Under the pieces are notes generated by a model, which ran no database searches, was not told the origin of the DNA, and worked only from the letters and a program-made list of their open reading frames with translations. The translations under genes were made by a program, and so were the position numbers. A stretch of 64,000 nt of DNA from an uncultured Flavobacteriales bacterium (GTDB lineage Bacteria > Bacteroidota > Bacteroidia > Flavobacteriales_G > Salibacteraceae). Positions 49,984 through 59,800 of this stretch are shown here, one piece after another (position 1 is the stretch's first letter; the number at the start of each line of letters is the position of its first letter). The stretch spans positions 1-64,000 of the forward strand of contig CAJQLE010000005.1 in NCBI GenBank assembly GCA_905479105.1, written 5' to 3'.

Positions 49984-50900
49984 AATCATCTTTATACTTC
50001 CTTCTATCAATAGCCATCATTTCTGTTTTGACTTTATCATCCTGTGGTGGTGAAGACCCAAAGAACATGGATAATGGACCTTCTTCAGAATCCTCAAAAC
50101 CAAAGGCTAAAGCTTCAGGTTCATCGGTATTGAAAGTGGGTGATAAATTATTCAACCTGCCCTCACCTCTTGAAACAGCAATGCTTATAGAGGAAGTTGG
50201 AGGTCATTTTAATGAGTCAATGTTGAATCCAATTGTAGATGCTGGTCAATATTCTGTAAAAACTAAGCAAGCTATGAATCTTGGGGTTTATGGAGCTGAC
50301 TTGGGTTACTGCTTGATTTACAATCAATCTCAAAAGGCCTTTACGCTTTTAGCTACTACCAAGAAGTTAGGCACAGAACTCGTTATTTCTCCTGCCTTAT
50401 ATAAAGGTCTAATGAAGCGTTTTGAGGGAAACATGGAAAATAAAGACTCTTTATTAATTTTCGTTTCTGAACTTAATCGCCTTAGTGATGAATATTTAAA
50501 AGAGAATGAAAGTGAAGATTTAAGCGCCATGATTCTTTATGGCGGATGGGTTGAATCTTTATACTTTGTCTCTGAATTGAGTAAGAGCCTTGACAATGAT
50601 GCGCTTAGAGCGCGCGTAGGAGAGCAGAAAAATACACTTGTCAATCTTATTGGATTAATAACCCAGCAAAATAGTGATGGTCGTTTTGATGATATTTTGG
50701 CCTCGCTGAATGATCTGAAAGCATCATTTGCTAAGGTGAACAGTACATATTCTTATTTCGAGCCTGAAACAAAACCAGACCAGAAACTCACGATTATTAA
50801 GAGTAAAAGCTCTGTGGAGTTGGACAATGCTCTTATGGAAGAGATATCAAATAAAATAACTGCGTTACGCAAAAATATAATTACAACTTCAGCCTCATGA
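49980..50900 (+). CDS. Hypothetical lipoprotein
   Basis: LTLSSCGGED lipobox; ATGA overlap with the upstream gene. Confidence 0.7.
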   Translation: MKSSLYFLLSIAIISVLTLSSCGGEDPKNMDNGPSSESSKPKAKASGSSVLKVGDKLFNLPSPLETAMLIEEVGGHFNESMLNPIVDAGQYSVKTKQAMNLGVYGADLGYCLIYNQSQKAFTLLATTKKLGTELVISPALYKGLMKRFEGNMENKDSLLIFVSELNRLSDEYLKENESEDLSAMILYGGWVESLYFVSELSKSLDNDALRARVGEQKNTLVNLIGLITQQNSDGRFDDILASLNDLKASFAKVNSTYSYFEPETKPDQKLTIIKSKSSVELDNALMEEISNKITALRKNIITTSAS

Positions 50901-51307
50901 GAAATTTGATCCTGATTTGTGTCCTTTTTCTAGCGTCTATAGGCGCTAAAGCTCAATGTGAAATTACAGCTGATGTTTGTCAAACTCATATTAGTAGTCA
51001 ATATCTTTCAGATGGTCAGCACTATCGTGCATTACTTTTAAGTGACCAAGTAGCTGAGTTTAATGCAACGCTATATGGAGGAACTACTTATCGATTAGCC
51101 GGATGCAGTGGAACTCAAGATGGAAATCTTCAATACAGAGTATTTGATTCTCAAAGAAATCTTCTTTTTAAGAATGATGAATTTCAAAACGCCCCTCATT
51201 GGGATTTCCAAGTAGAAGCTACGCTTGATGTAATCATTGAAGCACAGCTTGATCCTATTGCTGGAGCAAGCGGCTGTGCTGTTATGTTGATGGGCTTCAG
51301 ACGATAG
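50897..51307 (+). CDS. Hypothetical secreted protein
   Basis: Signal peptide; ATGA overlap with the upstream gene. Confidence 0.65.
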   Translation: MRNLILICVLFLASIGAKAQCEITADVCQTHISSQYLSDGQHYRALLLSDQVAEFNATLYGGTTYRLAGCSGTQDGNLQYRVFDSQRNLLFKNDEFQNAPHWDFQVEATLDVIIEAQLDPIAGASGCAVMLMGFRR

Positions 51308-51381
51308 TCAATTCCATTTCTTTGTCTTGAGTTTTTTGTGGCAACTAGATGATAGGTTTTATCCTCTCTAATAACTAATCA

Positions 51382-52332
51382 ATGGCAATAGACACTCACA
51401 AAAGTCTTTTTGAAGCTGATTACCCTGTAATCATGGCTCCTATGTTTTTAGTTTCAAATGCAGCGATGGTAATAGCTGCTTCAGATAATGGCATTTCGGG
51501 CACATTCCCTGCATTAAACTACCGAACTGATAAAGAGTTTAGGGCAGCAATTGATGATATTAGAGCTCATTCTTCAAAGCCTTTTGGTGTAAACCTTATC
51601 GTGAATAAATCAAACGTTAAGTACAAAGCACAGTTAGATACGTGCATTGAAAAAAAGATTGATTACATCATCACCTCTCTCGGAAACCCAAAAGAATGCA
51701 TCGATCGATGTAAGCCTCTAGGGATAAAAGTATTCTGCGATGTAATTGACTTAAAATATGCCCTTAAGGTTCAGGAACTTGGTGCAGATGCTGTAATTGC
51801 TGTTAATTCAGTAGCTGGAGGGCATGCAGGAAATATTACTCCTGAAGAGCTGATACCAATGCTGAAAAAAGAGTTAAGTATCCCGATAATATCCGCTGGC
51901 GGAGTGAGTAATTCAGATGATATTAAAAGAATGATTGATTTGGGAGCAAGCGCTGTATCGGTAGGGACAGTTTTTATTGCCAGTGAAGAAGCCGGAGTCT
52001 CTGATGATTATAAAAATGCATTGGTTCAATATGGCGAGAAAGACATTGTGAGAACAACTAAAATGTCCGGCAGTGCCCTAACTGTTATCAATACTCCCTA
52101 TGTGCAAACAATAGGAACTGAAGCTAGTTTTTTGGAGAAGTTAATGCATCGAAACAAATGGCTTAAGAAGTATATCAAGATGTTCATTGCTGTGAGAGGA
52201 TTAAATAAAATCTCTAATGCCGCCAATAAGGCCACATACAAAACTGTATGGGTTGCCGGCCCTACTATTGAAAGCATCAAGGCAGTTGAACCGCTATCAG
52301 TAATCATCAAACGACTGGTGAGCGGGCTTTAA
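51382..52332 (+). CDS. NAD(P)H-dependent flavin oxidoreductase / nitronate monooxygenase family
   Basis: VIMAPMFLVSNAAMVIAASDNGISGTFPALN; AVNSVAGGHAGN; ISAGGVSNSDDI. Confidence 0.88.
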   Translation: MAIDTHKSLFEADYPVIMAPMFLVSNAAMVIAASDNGISGTFPALNYRTDKEFRAAIDDIRAHSSKPFGVNLIVNKSNVKYKAQLDTCIEKKIDYIITSLGNPKECIDRCKPLGIKVFCDVIDLKYALKVQELGADAVIAVNSVAGGHAGNITPEELIPMLKKELSIPIISAGGVSNSDDIKRMIDLGASAVSVGTVFIASEEAGVSDDYKNALVQYGEKDIVRTTKMSGSALTVINTPYVQTIGTEASFLEKLMHRNKWLKKYIKMFIAVRGLNKISNAANKATYKTVWVAGPTIESIKAVEPLSVIIKRLVSGL

Positions 52333-52397
52333 CGTTTTTACAATTCTCTCTCCCCTTTTTTCATCTGAATCCAATAATCAAGTGTTAGATTTGAGCC

Positions 52398-53159
52398 ATG
52401 AATAAAATCGCATTGATCACTGGTGCTACAGCTGGATTCGGTGAGGCCATCGCAAACATATTTGCCAAAAATAATTTCGACCTTATCATTACCGGAAGAA
52501 GAACCGAACGTCTTGAAAAATTAAAAACATCTCTCGAATCTGAATTTCAAGTCAAGGTATTGACGCTCTCTTTTGATGTACGCGATCAATCGGCAGTTAA
52601 AAGCAATCTTAATAGTTTACCAAAAGAATGGAAATCCATCGATGCACTCATCAATAATGCTGGCTTAGCAAGTGGATTAAATCATATTCAGGATGGTGAT
52701 ATTGAAGATTGGGATAGAATGATTGATACCAATGTGAAAGGTCTTCTCTATGTCTCTAAATCAATCATTCCGTTAATGATTGAAAGAAAGAAAGGACACA
52801 TCATCAATATAGGATCAACAGCGGGTAAAGAAGTCTATGAAAATGGCAATGTGTACTGCGCTTCAAAGCACGCGGTGGATGCCATTTCTAAAGGAATGCG
52901 GATTGACCTTTTAGGCACGGGAATCAAAGTCACTCAGATTGCACCTGGTGCAGCAGAAACAGAATTCAGTCTTGTGCGCTTTCATGGAGATGAAGCACGC
53001 GCAAAAGCTGCTTATAATGGCTATCAACCTATGACACCAAACGATATTGCAGAACAAGTTTATTACGTAACAACTCTTCCTGAAAACTTGTGTATCAATG
53101 ATATGGTTATTACTAGTTTGGCCCAAGCAAATAGCTACTACATTAATAGAGAAAACTAA
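52398..53159 (+). CDS. SDR family NAD(P)-dependent oxidoreductase (YdfG-like)
   Basis: ALITGATAGFGEAIA; NNAGLA; YCASKHAVDA. Confidence 0.92.
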   Translation: MNKIALITGATAGFGEAIANIFAKNNFDLIITGRRTERLEKLKTSLESEFQVKVLTLSFDVRDQSAVKSNLNSLPKEWKSIDALINNAGLASGLNHIQDGDIEDWDRMIDTNVKGLLYVSKSIIPLMIERKKGHIINIGSTAGKEVYENGNVYCASKHAVDAISKGMRIDLLGTGIKVTQIAPGAAETEFSLVRFHGDEARAKAAYNGYQPMTPNDIAEQVYYVTTLPENLCINDMVITSLAQANSYYINREN

Positions 53160-53166
53160 TCATTGA

Positions 53167-53985
53167 ATGGATCTGTTCTCAAAAATTCAAGAAGCAACCC
53201 AGTTCTTAGCCTCTAAAGGAATAAAAGATGTAGAAGTTGGTATTGTGCTAGGAACCGGACTTGGGAAATTAGCTGACCTAATTCAGGACTCCATTTCAAT
53301 CGACTACACCGACATACCGTATTTCTCAGCATCCACAGTTGAGTCGCATAAGGGCAAACTCATTTATGGAACTTTAGGCAACAAAAAAGTTTTAGCCATG
53401 CAAGGTCGACTTCATTACTATGAAGGATACGATATGAAAGCTATTTCATTTCCGATTAGAGTTATCAAATTTTTAGGTGCTAGCACTCTCCTTCTATCCG
53501 GAGCTGCAGGTGCAATGAATCTTGAGTTCAAGAAAGGCGACTTGATTATGATCACAGACCAAATCAACCTTTTACCAACCAATCCTTTGATTGGTGCTAA
53601 TGACGAACGTCTCGGCCCACGCTTTCCTGACATGAGTGAAACCTATTCAAAGAATTTGCAGGAAAAGATTTTGTCTATAGCAGGCTCCAAAAAGTTTAAC
53701 CTTCGTCAAGGCGTTTATGTTGCAGTTCAAGGCCCAATGCTTGAATCAGCAGCCGAGTATCGGTTTCTAAGAACTATTGGGGCTGATGCTGTCGGAATGA
53801 GCACAGCTCCTGAGGTTATTGTTGCTAAGCACAGTGGAATGAACGTGGCAGCGGTAATTGTTCTTACTGATGAGTGCGATCCTGATAATCTGAAGCCTAT
53901 TGAAATCGATGAAATCATGGAAATTGCAGGCAAGGCAGAAGAAAAGCTTATCGAACTTTTTTCTCAAGTAATTGACGCTTTGTAA
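53167..53985 (+). CDS. punA: Purine-nucleoside phosphorylase
   Basis: GIVLGTGLGKLAD; MQGRLHYYEGY; LSGAAGAMN; AVQGPMLESAAEYRF. Confidence 0.92.
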   Translation: MDLFSKIQEATQFLASKGIKDVEVGIVLGTGLGKLADLIQDSISIDYTDIPYFSASTVESHKGKLIYGTLGNKKVLAMQGRLHYYEGYDMKAISFPIRVIKFLGASTLLLSGAAGAMNLEFKKGDLIMITDQINLLPTNPLIGANDERLGPRFPDMSETYSKNLQEKILSIAGSKKFNLRQGVYVAVQGPMLESAAEYRFLRTIGADAVGMSTAPEVIVAKHSGMNVAAVIVLTDECDPDNLKPIEIDEIMEIAGKAEEKLIELFSQVIDAL

Positions 53986-54699
53986 ATGGCTAATTCATGG
54001 TTCGACTTCAAGCAGTTTCGAGTTGAGCAGGAAAATGCAGCCTTTAAAGTAGGCACAGATGCTTGTCTTCTTGGAGCATGGCTCAAACCTAAAAACGCAC
54101 AACATATTCTGGACATTGGAACTGGCTCTGGAGTTATAGCTCTCATGCTAGCACAAAAGAGTACAGCATTAATTGAAGCTATTGAACTAGACCAATTAAG
54201 TAGTGATCAAGCCGAGGATAATTTCGTAAAATCTCCATGGACGGAGAGATTGCGGGTAAGTCATATAGACTTGAATGACTTCGTTAGTAAAACAAATACC
54301 AAGTATGATCTTATAGTATGCAATCCTCCTTTCTTCGTAGGATCAACTAAAAACAAAGAGAGTCGCGTGAGTGCAGCGCGCCATGAAGAACATCTTAGTT
54401 TAGAATCTCTTCTTATTCATTCTTATTCCTTAACCAATGAGACAGGACAACTAGCTCTAGTAATGCCATATGAGCGACTCATTCAAATAGAAAAGGAATG
54501 CAAGAAAGGGAAATGGTTTATTGAGCGCAAATTAAGTGTCCGTCCAAAAAAAGACCGAGCATTTAATCGAGTAATCGTTCTTCTCTCAAAAGATGAAAAC
54601 ACAAAGATAGATTGCGAAGAACTCACTTTATATACTGATAATCATACCTATACCCAAGAGGCTACACAACGATTAAAGCCTTATTATTTGAACTTATAA
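53986..54699 (+). CDS. tRNA1(Val) (adenine(37)-N6)-methyltransferase
   Basis: ILDIGTGSGVIALMLAQ; LIVCNPPFF; FKVGTDACLLGAW. Confidence 0.88.
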   Translation: MANSWFDFKQFRVEQENAAFKVGTDACLLGAWLKPKNAQHILDIGTGSGVIALMLAQKSTALIEAIELDQLSSDQAEDNFVKSPWTERLRVSHIDLNDFVSKTNTKYDLIVCNPPFFVGSTKNKESRVSAARHEEHLSLESLLIHSYSLTNETGQLALVMPYERLIQIEKECKKGKWFIERKLSVRPKKDRAFNRVIVLLSKDENTKIDCEELTLYTDNHTYTQEATQRLKPYYLNL

Positions 54700-54750
54700 T
54701 ATTTTGGCCCTTATATTGATTTAGCTTTACAAATTCTAATAAAAACAACA

Positions 54751-55137
54751 ATGAAAAAGCATATAGCAACATTAGCCCTCAGCATTATTATCGTTTCAGT
54801 AACTATCGCTCAGAGACCCTTTCATCCTAAAAACATGAGGCATGAAAGTATCGAGTCTTACCAAACTGAACTTAACCTGACGGAAACGCAAATAGATCAG
54901 ATTAATACTGTGCGAGCAGAATACAGAGAAGAAGCACCGTCTCAAAATCGTGGAGAAATGACACCTGAAAAAAGGGAAGAAATGAAAGCTAAGCGAAATG
55001 AGGAAAGAGAAAAGATTCATGCAATTCTCACAGATGAACAAAAAACTAAATTTCAAGAAATCAAAAAAGCGGAACGACAACAACGTGCTGCAGAAAGAAG
55101 CAAAGCAGCCCCAGATACTGAGTCTATTGCTGATTAA
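54751..55137 (+). CDS. Hypothetical secreted Spy/CpxP-like protein
   Basis: Signal peptide; LNLTETQIDQINTVRAEYREE...ILTDEQKTKFQEIK. Confidence 0.65.
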   Translation: MKKHIATLALSIIIVSVTIAQRPFHPKNMRHESIESYQTELNLTETQIDQINTVRAEYREEAPSQNRGEMTPEKREEMKAKRNEEREKIHAILTDEQKTKFQEIKKAERQQRAAERSKAAPDTESIAD

Positions 55138-55155
55138 GAATCCAAATGCTAAAAA

Positions 55156-55181
55156 GAAAGGCGCCCAGTGGGCGCCTTTCT
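55156..55181. terminator. Bidirectional intrinsic terminator between convergent genes
   Basis: Perfect 11-bp stem GAAAGGCGCCC-AGT-GGGCGCCTTTC with flanking A/T tracts. Confidence 0.8.
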
Positions 55182-55193
55182 TCGTTTAAAAGA

Positions 55194-55757
55194 TTAATTA
55201 ATCACTACTGGAAATTCAATTTCAACATCAGTTTCTCCAACATCACAACTACCATTTTTCAATCCGTCAGGCTGATGCTTTAATGAAATGGTCATTGTTC
55301 CATTGGCTTTACTATTCACTATCCACTCAGACTGAATACCAATTGGATATGTTCCATCTGAATCAGTAATTGTATTGCTTAGGGCTGTTCCCAAAAGACC
55401 ACTTTCGAAACATACCAAATGCTCATCAGATTCATTCTGAATTTCGAACGTTAAATCTTCTTCAGAATTACCCGAGCCATCAATAAATGAGATGTCAAGA
55501 TCATACGTCTGACCGCTGTCTAACCTAATGGTGTCAATAGACGCAGCATTCCCGCCTACTCCATCAGAATCACTCCATTCCGCAGCAAAACTATTCCCCG
55601 TTGGGTTTGTGCTTTCGAAGGACAATCTAACCTTAGTGATGCTCTCAGGTTCATTTTCTAGTACCTGTGGAAGCTCAGGATCATCGTCATCCTTTTTACA
55701 TGATTCAAGTGAAATAAAAAATGACATTGTCGATAAAATTAAAATGTGCTTATTCAT
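55194..55757 (-). CDS. Hypothetical lipoprotein of a TonB-receptor-associated family
   Basis: LESCKKDDDD lipobox; DEHLVCFESGLLG...GTMTISLKHQPDG...VGETDVEIEFPVVI; next to the TonB receptor. Confidence 0.65.
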   Translation of the reverse strand: MNKHILILSTMSFFISLESCKKDDDDPELPQVLENEPESITKVRLSFESTNPTGNSFAAEWSDSDGVGGNAASIDTIRLDSGQTYDLDISFIDGSGNSEEDLTFEIQNESDEHLVCFESGLLGTALSNTITDSDGTYPIGIQSEWIVNSKANGTMTISLKHQPDGLKNGSCDVGETDVEIEFPVVIN

Positions 55758-55769
55758 TTTTAAAACTGT

Positions 55770-58064
55770 TTAAAATTTAAATTGAAGAGTTAAAATAAAA
55801 TTGATTCCAGGCTCATCTGCATAATACCTGAGCCTGTTTAAATAGGATCTATAGTCTTGATTATTAGCGCTTTCCACACCAAAACTGTACTGTAATTGAT
55901 TAGTGGCGATTGGTAAAGCGCCTGATAAGCTTCCTCCTAACAAAACATAGCCAGCAGGTGGATTGGTGTAATCAACACCTAATGGGAAACGCGTTTGTTG
56001 GCGTGTGAAAGAAGAATGAAAAGATACCTTATGAGACCACTTTCGCTCCCAAAGTGAATATTTTACTGATGCATCAACCCGATCGGCAGGAATATTAATA
56101 ATGTATTCGCCATTATTAATCTCATTTGCACGAATTGATTCAACGCCTAAAAAAATATTCAGTTTTGATGTTAGGTGAAATTTAATAGATGCATCAACAC
56201 CTCTAAACCAAGCATCAACGCCAGAATAATAGAACGTTGGAAATGCACCTCGAATTGTCAACGTTGGAGGCTGAGCAGGGCGTAAATAGATATAATTATC
56301 AAATAGGTATGCGAATACCGAAGCATTTACTTCCGTGCGGATATTGAAAATTGAGAGTTTATTTGTGCTCAGAGAAACACTTCCAGAGTGCACAACTTCA
56401 GAGTCAATTGATTCATCTCCAAATTCAATAGCAGCTGCTCCGTGATGTAATCCGGAACTATATAACTCATTAATGGATGGAGCTCTCCATGCCCTTCCAA
56501 AACTCATCATTAGAGTAATTTTCTCGATTTCCTTCGAGACACCTACGTTCCATGAAAGGCCATCAAAAGTCCGCACAGGCGAATACAAGTCATCATCCTG
56601 ATACATAAACGCTTGCTGCCATCTATAATCATAACGTGCTCCACCTTGAAATTCCCATGAACCGATATTGAGGTGATGAATGGTATAAACACCGCCTTGA
56701 TAGTTCCTGAAATTAGGAATGAAGAAACGGCCTTCATACGTATTAGCCTGATTTTCAGAAGCAATTCCGAATTCAAGCTTGTAATTACCGCTCATTCTAT
56801 GTTCATAATGAAGATCAGCTTGATGGGTCGTGATTTCATATTGTAAATCAGCAATAGATGGATCACTAAATGTGCTGACATCAAACTCTTGACGAAGATT
56901 ATATTGCCTTGATATATTGAATTCAACCTTACTCTCCAGCTTTGGCTTCCAGAAGAATCTCGCTGAGGTTATCTCATGGATAACTGACTGATTCGGTGCA
57001 GAAATAGAATAACTAAAAGAATCAGAAAGATTTTGTGGTACTCCCGATTCAATGACCTGTTCTAAGTCAGACAGGTTGCCAATATGCGCGTATGACAAAA
57101 TTCCAAGCTGTGTTTGAATTTGGCTATACTGAATGTCAACCCCATACTTTTCCTTGATCCAAGACAACTGGCCAGATCCGCTAAACTCCTCTTTACCAGT
57201 ATTTTTCAAGTAATAATCTGGTGCTTTGAGATCACCAGCCTTTGTCCCAGAAAGTTGCGCTCTAAAGAATAATGGAAGCTTCTTGGTCAAAGCACCTTGC
57301 AATTCACCTGAAAGCATTCCTTGTCGTCCGTTAGATGAAATACTTGATTTTAGCTTTCCATTTAGCTTTCTGATCTTTCCTAACTCACTCTTCTTGGCAA
57401 TAACCACCCCACCAATAGCTTCAGGGCCATATCTTAAACCACTTGCACCTTGAATAACCTCTAAAGAAGCCACCGAAAGAGGGTCAATTTCAGGGGCATG
57501 TTCACTGCCCCATTGCTGTCCTTGCAATTTAGTATTATCGCTCATGATCACAACCCGATTGCTATGCATACCGTGAATCACGGGTTTAGAGATATTTCCT
57601 CCCGTATTCAAAGACTGAACACCCTGAGATTCATCCAAAAGGCTTGCGAGCGAAACGCCACGATTCAAATCAAGCTTTTCTTTATCGACCTCGACCCTTT
57701 GAGCGATATCTTTATGAGGACGCTTAGCCTCAACAGTCAGTATCTCGAGCATTTCTGAATGATGCTCTAAAAGGAACTCCATTTCCAAATCCGAAAACAA
57801 CTCAATATGAAGAGTATCAGGTTCGCAACCAATATGATTAATCACTAAATCGAGCGTTCCTGAGCATAGCTTATCAAACTTAAAAGTGCCATCCTGATCA
57901 GCTACTGTTGCCCTTTGATCATTGAGAAGTCTAATTTCTGAAAAGGACAAGACAGCCCCATCATGCTCGTCAATTACATGACCAGTCAGGGTTAAATTGC
58001 AAATCTCTTGCGTAAATATGGGAGATGCCACTGCACTAAGCAATAGCATTAAAAAATATTTCAT
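55770..58064 (-). CDS. TonB-dependent outer-membrane receptor
   Basis: Carboxypeptidase-regulatory-like N-terminus, plug VIHGMHSNRVVIMSDNTKLQGQQWGSEHAPEIDPLSVASLEVIQGASGLRYGPEAIGGVV, C-terminal NFILTLQFKF. Confidence 0.92.
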   Translation of the reverse strand: MKYFLMLLLSAVASPIFTQEICNLTLTGHVIDEHDGAVLSFSEIRLLNDQRATVADQDGTFKFDKLCSGTLDLVINHIGCEPDTLHIELFSDLEMEFLLEHHSEMLEILTVEAKRPHKDIAQRVEVDKEKLDLNRGVSLASLLDESQGVQSLNTGGNISKPVIHGMHSNRVVIMSDNTKLQGQQWGSEHAPEIDPLSVASLEVIQGASGLRYGPEAIGGVVIAKKSELGKIRKLNGKLKSSISSNGRQGMLSGELQGALTKKLPLFFRAQLSGTKAGDLKAPDYYLKNTGKEEFSGSGQLSWIKEKYGVDIQYSQIQTQLGILSYAHIGNLSDLEQVIESGVPQNLSDSFSYSISAPNQSVIHEITSARFFWKPKLESKVEFNISRQYNLRQEFDVSTFSDPSIADLQYEITTHQADLHYEHRMSGNYKLEFGIASENQANTYEGRFFIPNFRNYQGGVYTIHHLNIGSWEFQGGARYDYRWQQAFMYQDDDLYSPVRTFDGLSWNVGVSKEIEKITLMMSFGRAWRAPSINELYSSGLHHGAAAIEFGDESIDSEVVHSGSVSLSTNKLSIFNIRTEVNASVFAYLFDNYIYLRPAQPPTLTIRGAFPTFYYSGVDAWFRGVDASIKFHLTSKLNIFLGVESIRANEINNGEYIINIPADRVDASVKYSLWERKWSHKVSFHSSFTRQQTRFPLGVDYTNPPAGYVLLGGSLSGALPIATNQLQYSFGVESANNQDYRSYLNRLRYYADEPGINFILTLQFKF

Positions 58065-58096
58065 TCAGGGTTGTTTTAGCTAAAATCCAATACCGA

Positions 58097-58408
58097 TTAA
58101 GCTAAAACAGGGGGCGCTCTCCCTTGAGAATAGGATATAGAGACATGCTCAGGATCAATAATTGAAGATGTCTCAAATTGAAAAAACAGAATTAGAAATA
58201 CAAACTCGGCAACTTCAGTCTGATCTACAACAGGCGCATATGAAAAGTCACAAATAGTGCAATCTTCTTGTATGTGTTGTGTTTGAAAACCACTGGTATC
58301 ATGAGAAAAATCCTGATCACATTCGTGAATAAATTCACGAGGCACATTGATAAATGCCAATAGGATTAACAGAAAAAAACTTAAGAATCGTCTCACACTG
58401 CAAATCAA
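58097..58408 (-). CDS. Small membrane-anchored Cys/His-containing protein upstream of the TonB receptor
   Basis: N-terminal TM; HECDQDFSHDTSGFQTQHIQEDCTICDF. Confidence 0.6.
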   Translation of the reverse strand: MICSVRRFLSFFLLILLAFINVPREFIHECDQDFSHDTSGFQTQHIQEDCTICDFSYAPVVDQTEVAEFVFLILFFQFETSSIIDPEHVSISYSQGRAPPVLA

Positions 58409-58531
58409 CTAAGAAATTAGATACTCCAAAATAACAAATAGCAAATTTAACATGAACTCTTAACTTCAACCTTCATATTTGACCACCTTGCGTGAATCAA
58501 TTCTCAGATAAGTATTACATTGGATTTATGA

Positions 58532-59089
58532 ATGACTAAACACCAACTCAACCCTGACACTTGGATCAACCTTTATGCTGATCAACTTTTAAGCTACGCC
58601 CTTGTTAGAGTGCCAGAGCGAGATGTAGCTAAAGACCTTGTTCAAGACACGTTTTTTTCCGCGCTTAAATCCAAAGAGAACTTTAGAGGCGAGATTTCTG
58701 AAAAAAATTGGCTTTACCTCGTACTCCGAAGTCGAATCTTAGATTATTACAAAAAGCGAAAAGAAGTGCTGGAATCTGATTTCGGAACCGATGATGACGA
58801 TGACGATTCATTCGATAATAAAGGCCATTGGATGGATGGTAAACTCCCCAAAGAATGGTCAACAGACAACATAATTCAGAATAAAGAATTCATGCAAATA
58901 TTTCTACAATGCAAGTCTGCGTTGAAAGAGGTTCAGGCTCAAGTATTCACTATGAAGTATATAGATGGAGAAGAATCTGAAACCATTTGTAAGGAACTTG
59001 AAATATTATCTTCTAACTATTGGGTATTAATCCATAGGGCAAAACTGCAATTGCGTTCTTGCATCGAGAAAAACTGGTTCGATAAATGA
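58532..59089 (+). CDS. RNA polymerase sigma-70 family (ECF) sigma factor
   Basis: DVAKDLVQDTFFSALKSKENFRGE..NWLYLVLRSRILDYYKKRKE; region 4 YIDGEESETICKELEILSSNYWVLIHRAKLQLR. Confidence 0.92.
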   Translation: MTKHQLNPDTWINLYADQLLSYALVRVPERDVAKDLVQDTFFSALKSKENFRGEISEKNWLYLVLRSRILDYYKKRKEVLESDFGTDDDDDDSFDNKGHWMDGKLPKEWSTDNIIQNKEFMQIFLQCKSALKEVQAQVFTMKYIDGEESETICKELEILSSNYWVLIHRAKLQLRSCIEKNWFDK

Positions 59090-59319
59090 TAAACTGTAAA
59101 GAGTCAACGCGACTAACAATTAAGAAAGAAGAGAATAAAATAACTCTAAGAGAAAGAATAGAGCTATCTTTTCACTTAATGATGTGCAAATTTTGCAGTG
59201 CTTTTAATGTTCAAAACTCATGGATAAATGGAGTCTCAAAACATGCAGAGGCTCATGATTCTTTTTCTGAATCTGAAAAGCAAGATCTTGAAGTACGTAT
59301 GAAGGATTCGACTAAATAA
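59086..59319 (+). CDS. Small putative anti-sigma factor (zf-HC2-like)
   Basis: INCKESTRLTIKK..ERIELSFHLMMCKFCSAF (C...HxxxCxxC); ATGA overlap with the sigma gene. Confidence 0.65.
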   Translation: MINCKESTRLTIKKEENKITLRERIELSFHLMMCKFCSAFNVQNSWINGVSKHAEAHDSFSESEKQDLEVRMKDSTK

Positions 59320-59345
59320 TTCGCAACAATTAAAACCATAATAAT

Positions 59346-59750
59346 ATGAAAAACACAAACAAAGGTTTAGGTGCATTAATCACCGGGACATTAATGGCTG
59401 GAGCTCTTTTAGGGACTTCTAATGCTAATGAGTTATTCTCTTATAGTGATCTGGGTTCTGGTTCTGAGCTTAGAGCTGATCTATTGGACGCTTCTAATAC
59501 AGGATTTAAATCTCCAGAAGGTAAATGCGGTGAAGCAAAGGCTGATGAAAAATCAGAATCAAAAGCTGATGATTCTAAAGCTGCTGAGCATAAGTGTGGA
59601 GAAGGAAAGTGTGGCGAAGCGAAAGCTGACATGAAGCCAGCTGATTCTAAGGCTGCTGAACACAAATGCGGTGAAGGTAAAGCTGAAATGAAAATGGAAG
59701 AGAAAGACGCGAAGTCTGACAAAAAAGCGAAGGCAGTAAAGCCTAACTAA
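59346..59750 (+). CDS. Bufferin-like (BufA) secreted RiPP precursor with four KCGE motifs
   Basis: Signal peptide KGLGALITGTLMAGALLGTSNANE; SPEGKCGEAK, AAEHKCGEGKCGEAKAD, AAEHKCGEGKAE; directly upstream of a DUF692 gene. Confidence 0.82.
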   Translation: MKNTNKGLGALITGTLMAGALLGTSNANELFSYSDLGSGSELRADLLDASNTGFKSPEGKCGEAKADEKSESKADDSKAAEHKCGEGKCGEAKADMKPADSKAAEHKCGEGKAEMKMEEKDAKSDKKAKAVKPN

Positions 59751-59763
59751 ATAAATATCGATT

Positions 59764-59799
59764 AAGCCTGACCTAAGCCTAGGTCAGGCTTTTCTTTTT
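59764..59799 (+). terminator. Terminator/attenuator-like hairpin between precursor and MNIO genes
   Basis: Perfect 12-bp stem AAGCCTGACCTA-AGCC-TAGGTCAGGCTT followed by TTCTTTTT. Confidence 0.85.
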
Positions 59800-59800
59800 A

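Noticed and set aside
59441-59722. Minus-strand Ser/Pro/His-rich ORF opposite the bufferin precursor (SPHLCSAALES repeats)
   Set aside because: Complement of the repetitive KCGEAKAD coding sequence; no RBS or family similarity
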